Positions 13,782-17,832 of a stretch of 17,832 nt of DNA are shown piece after piece. The stretch is taken from assembly GCA_002254895.1 (NCBI GenBank), contig NJDF01000018.1, positions 1 through 17,832 of the forward strand, given 5' to 3'. A model generated the notes under the pieces. It saw only the letters and a program-made list of their open reading frames with translations. It did not search any database and was not told the DNA's origin. Numbering within the stretch: the first letter of the stretch is position 1; each line of letters begins with the position of its first letter. The position numbers and the translations under genes were made by a program. The DNA is from Thermoprotei archaeon ex4572_64 (GTDB lineage: Archaea; Thermoproteota; Thermoprotei; Thermoproteales; Thermocladiaceae).

Positions 13782-14588
13782 TCACTCTCCCCTAAATACA
13801 TCAATTATTTTCCTAGCAATATCTTCATTATTTGTCATTAAGATGTTTAGTCTAGGTTTTTCAAAAAGTTTTACATGATCTAGAGATTGACCATTCGGAT
13901 TTAGCACTATTGTTCTACATTTCTTAGCAATTATGTATGATGCTGCAATATCGTAAATTCTCAACTTACCTCTAACATCTAGAAAAGCTGAAAATACATT
14001 CTTAACACTCATCACCATTTCAAGACTTGCAGAACCTAAAGTTCTAACTTTAAAACTTTCAAGAATTTTATATAGTCTTGAAAGTTTTAGTAAGGTTTTC
14101 TCATCAAAGTTTGAGTATAATGAGATTACAGGTTTTTCTAACTCAACGCTCAGTTTTTCAAGATTAATGATTTCATAATTATCAGCATAGTATATGGTGT
14201 CTCTAGAAATATCATAAACAATACCTGCAAAAATATCGCTTAAAGTTGAATTTTCACGATAATTAGCTACAGCTATTGATATGGTGTAGTATGGTATCTT
14301 TAGAGTGAAGTTTAAAGATCCATCTAGAGGATCAATAATGAATATGTACTTAGGGTATTCTCCAATTCTCACCATGCCTCTCTCTTCAGTAAGTACTATA
14401 GAGTCTACATTTTCACTTCTTATCTTCTCAATTACGTAATTCTCAATTTCTAAATCAATTCTTCTAGTAACATCATCTACTGATCTACAAATGATATCTC
14501 TTGACGATAATGAATGTAACTTAGATTTAACTATAAGTCCAGCACTTCTAGCAAGATCTATAAGTAGTGATTTAAAGTTAATACTCAT
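13782..14588 (-). CDS. Inositol monophosphatase/fructose-bisphosphatase-family protein
   Basis: This Mg-dependent, Li-sensitive-type sugar or inositol phosphatase fold has the metal motifs L-T-E-E (about 66-69 from this start), I-I-D-P-L-D-G-S-L-N-F (about 84-94) and, later, G-S-A-S-L-E and I-Y-D-I-A-A. The last is a variant of the W-D-x-A motif with Tyr for Trp. Archaeal relatives often hydrolyse both inositol phosphate and fructose 1,6-bisphosphate, so this may serve gluconeogenesis or inositol lipid synthesis; I cannot choose. I preferred ATG 14588 over GTG 14591 because it places the TATA element (14611-14619) 23-31 bases upstream. Length about 268 residues is normal. Confidence 0.88.
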   Translation of the reverse strand: MSINFKSLLIDLARSAGLIVKSKLHSLSSRDIICRSVDDVTRRIDLEIENYVIEKIRSENVDSIVLTEERGMVRIGEYPKYIFIIDPLDGSLNFTLKIPYYTISIAVANYRENSTLSDIFAGIVYDISRDTIYYADNYEIINLEKLSVELEKPVISLYSNFDEKTLLKLSRLYKILESFKVRTLGSASLEMVMSVKNVFSAFLDVRGKLRIYDIAASYIIAKKCRTIVLNPNGQSLDHVKLFEKPRLNILMTNNEDIARKIIDVFRGE

Positions 14589-14609
14589 CACTGAAGAAAT
14601 GATAATACA

Positions 14610-14620
14610 GTTTTTAAAAC
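14610..14620. promoter_or_regulatory. Palindromic TATA element shared by divergent transcripts
   Basis: GTTTTTAAAAC is almost self-complementary. It sits 23-31 bases before the IMPase-like ATG on the minus strand. It is also about 20-30 bases before the C box of the sRNA on the plus strand. One element may serve both directions; this is inferred from spacing. Confidence 0.5.
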
Positions 14621-14638
14621 TAGGTTTGAGTAGTACTT

Positions 14639-14697
14639 ACAAGTGATGAGCATGTCGGAAACAGAAGTAGTGAAGAAGGTCAGAGGTGCTGAATCGA
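14639..14697 (+). ncRNA. C/D-box guide sRNA (2'-O-methylation), target not placed
   Basis: Boxes and spacing are symmetric. C is GTGATGA (14643-14649), a perfect consensus, followed by a 12-nt guide (14650-14661). D' is CAGA (14662-14665), a one-base variant, followed by a 4-nt spacer. C' is GTGAAGA (14670-14676), followed by a 12-nt guide (14677-14688). D is CTGA (14689-14692). The D guide predicts target CACCUCUGACCU with the methyl on the fifth base (U). The D' guide predicts UUUCCGACAUGC with the methyl on the fifth base (C). I could not match either to a known rRNA or tRNA site from memory. The TATA element at 14610-14620 has correct spacing. Ends are inferred. Confidence 0.72.
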
Positions 14698-14951
14698 TAG
14701 TAAATTCATAAAACTTATCGAGAGAAAGACTCACCATCCCGAATCATGCATGGATGTTCATTAAGATCATACATGCTGCAACTGTAAGTCTAACCTTTAC
14801 AAGTAAATTCAGAACCCATAATAACTACATATCTTGAGAAGCCATACATTGACTTATTATACATGAAAGTTAAAATCATAAATAAGCATTCTAACACCTA
14901 GTAATTTAAACTCCACATTCACCTCCTTAAACATGTTCAAGCCAGAGATTT
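14698..14951. other. Gene-free stretch between the sRNA and tRNA-Thr
   Basis: I see no coding frame or second guide RNA in these 254 bases. The oligo-T/A content is unremarkable. It should contain the end of the sRNA transcript and of the leftward tRNA-Thr transcript. Confidence 0.35.
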
Positions 14952-15028
14952 TGGAGCCCCGGCCGGGATTTGAACCCGGGACCTCCTCATTACCAGTGAG
15001 GCGCTCTACCAGACTGAGCTACCGGGGC
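14952..15028 (-). tRNA. tRNA-Thr(GGU)
   Basis: On the minus strand the acceptor GCCCCGG/CCGGGGC, D arm GCTC/GAGC, anticodon stem CCTCA/TGAGG with loop CTGGTAA (anticodon GGU), and T arm CCGGG-TTCAAAT-CCCGG are all perfect. Discriminator is U73, as in archaeal threonine tRNAs, and CCA is encoded (14952-14954). There is no intron. A TATA-like CTTAAAAA lies at 15058-15066, about 30 bases upstream. Confidence 0.96.
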
Positions 15029-15302
15029 ACCGCTTTGAAAGAATCGTAATTATTAAGAATTTTTAAGGATTTCAGCTTGAGGTTCTGTTATTGGGATGTA
15101 CTTAATTCTTGAATATGAAGTTCCTAATAGACTTTCTCATTGAGATAACTTTTCACTACCCTTCAGGATGGTTAAGAGTGTTTTTAGGATGAACTTCTAG
15201 TAATTAATTTGTCTTGTAGCTCTTAATTAATAAATTCACTTCTTCTTTTCAAAGCATTTACGCTTTAGTAATGTTTTAATATTACTTGCTTTTCTGCATT
15301 TT
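15029..15302. other. Divergent intergenic region, tRNA-Thr / argG
   Basis: This holds the tRNA promoter at its left end and the argG TATA element (TTTAATATTA, 15275-15284) at its right end. I found nothing else supportable between them. Confidence 0.4.
15275..15284 (+). promoter_or_regulatory. TATA box for argG (and arfC)
   Basis: TTTAATATTA lies 19-28 bases before the ATG at 15303 with no ribosome binding site. As arfC overlaps argG, this promoter probably drives both. Confidence 0.5.
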
Positions 15303-16508
15303 ATGAGTAGGATTGGTAGGATTGTTCTTGCATATTCTGGTGGTCTTGATACTTCTGTAGCCATTAAGTGGCTTATTGAGAAGTATGGTTGTGAAGTGAT
15401 TACTGTAACTGTTGATGTTGGTCAAGAAGAGGATTTTAAAGAAATTGAAGAACGTGCATATAAGATCGGTGCAGTTAGACACTACACTATAGATGCTAAG
15501 GAAGAGTTTGTAAATAATTACATAGCTAAAGCCATCAAGGCAAATGCTCTATATGAGAAGAAGTATCCACTAGGTACTTCACTTGCAAGACCATTAATTG
15601 CTGAGAAAGTTGTAGAGATAGCTAAGAGAGAAGCTGCTGATGCTATTGCTCACGGATGTACATCTAAAGGTAATGATCAAGTTAGATTTGACATCACTAT
15701 CAAGGCATTAGCTCCAGAATTGAAAATAATAACACCTGTCAGGATTTGGGGCATGACTCGTAGTGAAGAAATTGAATATGCGAGAAAGCACGGAATACCA
15801 ATACCTGAAATACATAAGAGATTTAGTATTGATGAGAATTTATGGTCTAGAAGTATTGAAGGTTCTGAACTTGATGACCCTATGAATGAAGTACCTGAAG
15901 ACGCTCTTAAATGGGTAGTACCTTCAAGAAAAGTGCCTGATAAGGTTGAATATATTGAATTAGAGTTTGAAAGAGGTCTTCCTATAAAAATTAATGGTGA
16001 GAAGGTAAATCTTTTAAGAATCATTCAATTAATGAATAGAATAGCTGGCTCTTATGGTTATGGCATTATTGATCACATAGAGAATAGAGTGGTTGGTTTT
16101 AAGTCAAGAGAAGTATATGAAGCTCCAGCAGCCTTAAGCATAATTGAAGCTCATCAAGATCTTGAAAAAATAACATACACACCACATGAATGGAGATTTA
16201 AGCAATATGTTGATATGGTTTGGAGTGACCTTGTCTATCAAGGTCTCTGGATTGAACCTTTAAGACAAGAACTTGACAAGTTAATAGATGAACTTAATAG
16301 ATGGATTACAGGCACTGTAAAGCTTAAACTATATAAAGGATCATTAATGATTGTGGGTAGAGAAGGAGTATACGCAAGTTATAGTAAGGAAATTGCTGAT
16401 TATGCTAAAGGTTGGTATCCAAGTGATGAGGAGGCTAGAGGATTCATAACAATGTTCAGTCAACACTCAGTAACTGCTTATAGAGTCAGATATGGTCACA
16501 GCACTTAA
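15303..16508 (+). CDS. argG: Argininosuccinate synthase
   Basis: ArgG condenses citrulline and aspartate with ATP to argininosuccinate, the penultimate step of arginine synthesis. The PP-loop [10 protein letters not shown] lies at residues 8-17. G-T-S-L-A-R-P (about 91-97), [14 protein letters not shown] (about 116-129) and the citrulline/aspartate-binding segment near 170-195 are intact. Length 401 is typical. The ATG is set by the TATA element. The last 17 bases overlap the start of arfC, indicating joint transcription and coupled translation. No argH is in the window. Confidence 0.96.
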   Translation: MSRIGRIVLAYSGGLDTSVAIKWLIEKYGCEVITVTVDVGQEEDFKEIEERAYKIGAVRHYTIDAKEEFVNNYIAKAIKANALYEKKYPLGTSLARPLIAEKVVEIAKREAADAIAHGCTSKGNDQVRFDITIKALAPELKIITPVRIWGMTRSEEIEYARKHGIPIPEIHKRFSIDENLWSRSIEGSELDDPMNEVPEDALKWVVPSRKVPDKVEYIELEFERGLPIKINGEKVNLLRIIQLMNRIAGSYGYGIIDHIENRVVGFKSREVYEAPAALSIIEAHQDLEKITYTPHEWRFKQYVDMVWSDLVYQGLWIEPLRQELDKLIDELNRWITGTVKLKLYKGSLMIVGREGVYASYSKEIADYAKGWYPSDEEARGFITMFSQHSVTAYRVRYGHST

Positions 16509-17154
16509 ACCATACTTAATTCTAGCATGTGCAGTCACTATTGATGGCAGAATTGCAAGTATTACAAGATATTCAAAACTCTCTTGTCCATATGATTTAA
16601 AGAGACTTCACGAACTTAGAGCAAACGTTGATGCTGTAATGGTTGGTGCCAACACAGTCATTACTGATAATCCAGAATTGACTGTCAGATACGTTAAGGG
16701 CAAGAATCCTTTAAGAGTAGTTATTGATGGTAGGTTAAGAATACCATTAAATGCTAAGATATTAAATACAACTAAGGCAAAGACTCTCGTAATTACTTCA
16801 AGAAAAGCTCCTTTAAGTATGATTGAGAAGTTGAAAAGTAAGAACGTCATTGTCTGGATGGTGAATGGTGAAGTAATAGATCTTAAAGAAGTTCTTGAAA
16901 AGTTGTACGTAGAGTTGAATATTAGGAAAGTTTTAGTTGAAGGTGGTGGTACTCTTAATTGGTACTTAATTAAGCAAGATCTTATTGATGAAATGAGAAT
17001 AACAGTTACACCATACATTTTCGGAGCAGGTATTAGTGTCTTTCAAGGCGAAGGCTTCAAAACAGTACATGAGTGTCCAAAATTTAAACTTACAAATATA
17101 GCCTTATGTGAGTGTGGGAATGAAGTTATTCTTAAGTACGTCAGGGTAAGGTAG
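16492..17154 (+). CDS. arfC: 2,5-diamino-6-ribosylamino-pyrimidinone 5'-phosphate reductase (archaeal RIB7/ArfC)
   Basis: This NAD(P)H-dependent reductase of the RibD C-terminal/RIB7 fold reduces the ribosyl chain of the riboflavin precursor to ribityl. In archaea reduction precedes deamination. Visible motifs are A-V-T-I-D-G-R-I-A (residues 14-22), [18 protein letters not shown] (about 49-66) and [10 protein letters not shown] (about 144-153). There is no deaminase domain, and length (220 residues) matches stand-alone archaeal enzymes. ATG 16492 lies inside the argG end, so the two genes share an mRNA even though their pathways differ. The stop is at 17154. Confidence 0.92.
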   Translation: MVTALKPYLILACAVTIDGRIASITRYSKLSCPYDLKRLHELRANVDAVMVGANTVITDNPELTVRYVKGKNPLRVVIDGRLRIPLNAKILNTTKAKTLVITSRKAPLSMIEKLKSKNVIVWMVNGEVIDLKEVLEKLYVELNIRKVLVEGGGTLNWYLIKQDLIDEMRITVTPYIFGAGISVFQGEGFKTVHECPKFKLTNIALCECGNEVILKYVRVR

Positions 17155-17188
17155 ATCTGATCAACATTTCTGTTCAAGATTAAGAAAA

Positions 17189-17198
17189 ACTTAAAGAG
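17189..17198 (+). promoter_or_regulatory. TATA-like box for the ABC ATPase gene
   Basis: ACTTAAAGAG lies 21-30 bases before the ATG at 17219. The match to the archaeal box is moderate. Confidence 0.4.
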
Positions 17199-17218
17199 AG
17201 ATTATAGTCTTTGTCTAC

Positions 17219-17832
17219 ATGATTGAAGTACAAAATTTAACAAAAATCTATGATAATAATGTTATTGCTGTTGATGATGTCTCTTTCAATCTAGATCGTG
17301 AAGTATTTGCAGTACTACTTGGACCTAATGGTGCAGGTAAATCAACTCTACTAAACATTATTGCCGGTATTTTACCTCCAAGCAAAGGTAGAGTAATTGT
17401 TAGTGGTATTGATGTTTGGAGATCGTTAAGTAAGGTTAAGAAAATTCTTGGATTTGTTCCTCAAGAGTATGGTGTTTGGGAATACCTTACAGTTCAGGAA
17501 AACTTATCATACATGGCTTCTCTTTACGGTTTAAGTAAGGTTGAATTTAGAAGAAGAATGAAGCAAGTATTAGAACTTCTCAATCTTGAAGAGTACAAGA
17601 ATAAACTTGCAGGTAAGTTATCGGGTGGTTATAAGCGTAGATTATCTATAGCCATGGCACTTATACATGATCCTGAAGTTGTGATTATGGACGAACCAAC
17701 AACTGGACTTGATTTGAAAGTTAGAATTGAACTTATTGAGTTTATGAGAAGTACTGCACGTAATGGAAAGACAGTGTTAGTATCCACACATATAACTGAA
17801 GATGCAGAATATTCAGATCAGGTTTTAGTTAT
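17219..17832 (+). CDS. ABC transporter ATP-binding protein (3' end outside window)
   Basis: Only the first 204 codons are present, the window ending inside the gene. All nucleotide-binding motifs are visible: Walker A G-P-N-G-A-G-K-S-T (35-43), Q-loop V-P-Q-E-Y-G (about 80-85), signature L-S-G-G-Y-K-R-R-L-S (about 138-147), Walker B V-V-I-M-D-E-P-T-T-G-L-D (about 158-169) and the H-loop S-T-H-I-T (about 189-193). The G-Y-K-R-R-L signature and G-V-W-E-Y-L-T after the Q-loop resemble the ABC-2/NatA-type export branch, so a permease gene may follow. Cargo is unknown. Confidence 0.93.
   Translation, partial: MIEVQNLTKIYDNNVIAVDDVSFNLDREVFAVLLGPNGAGKSTLLNIIAGILPPSKGRVIVSGIDVWRSLSKVKKILGFVPQEYGVWEYLTVQENLSYMASLYGLSKVEFRRRMKQVLELLNLEEYKNKLAGKLSGGYKRRLSIAMALIHDPEVVIMDEPTTGLDLKVRIELIEFMRSTARNGKTVLVSTHITEDAEYSDQVLV

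Noticed and set aside
1..17832. CRISPR array, insertion sequence or prophage
   Set aside because: No regularly spaced repeats, transposase, integrase or phage gene found; the only Cas-like protein is an isolated Cas4 relative.

Overview
The window looks like a low-G+C (roughly one third by eye) hyperthermophilic crenarchaeote (Thermoproteota). The evidence is archaeal: TATA-like boxes about 20-35 bases before most starts with almost no Shine-Dalgarno sites, GC-saturated tRNAs in AT-rich DNA, a tRNA-Ser carrying a bulge-helix-bulge intron in its D arm, two C/D-box guide RNAs, and archaeal families (DUF357-nucleotidyltransferase, UPF0282, archaeal RibB and ArfC, TrmY-like, the 'RecB-like' SPOUT family). 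I cannot name a genus.

Left part (1-6440): the end of an unidentified gene and a small hypothetical gene; two damaged neighbours (a DUF357-RibL-type nucleotidyltransferase and a SPOUT/'RecB-family nuclease' gene, each with a frame break plus missing internal sequence); surE; ribB; two unrelated metallo-beta-lactamase-fold genes (UPF0282 and UPF0173); and, between those two, a C/D-box sRNA.

Middle (6441-11662): a SagB-type nitroreductase with a long unexplained C-terminal tail, hisB, the intron-containing tRNA-Ser(UGA), a HhH-GPD DNA glycosylase, a stand-alone Cas4-like nuclease, a TrmY-like tRNA methyltransferase, and an isopropylmalate/homocitrate synthase-family enzyme that converges on it.

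Right part (11663-17832): a Trm9-like methyltransferase overlapping a SWIM zinc-finger gene, a cysteine-cluster peptide overlapping an unknown 220-residue protein, a zinc ribbon, an inositol-monophosphatase-like enzyme sharing a palindromic TATA element with a second C/D-box sRNA, tRNA-Thr(GGU), argG overlapping arfC, and the start of an ABC ATPase.

Functionally this is a housekeeping region: amino-acid synthesis (hisB, argG, LeuA family), riboflavin (ribB, arfC; the putative FAD-synthesis gene is damaged), RNA modification (two guide RNAs, TrmY-like, Trm9-like) and DNA repair. No CRISPR array, insertion sequence or prophage is visible. The most notable signals are the two unannotated guide RNAs, the D-arm tRNA intron, and the high number of conserved genes whose frame or start codon is interrupted, which means either real decay or recoding, or base-level errors in this sequence.
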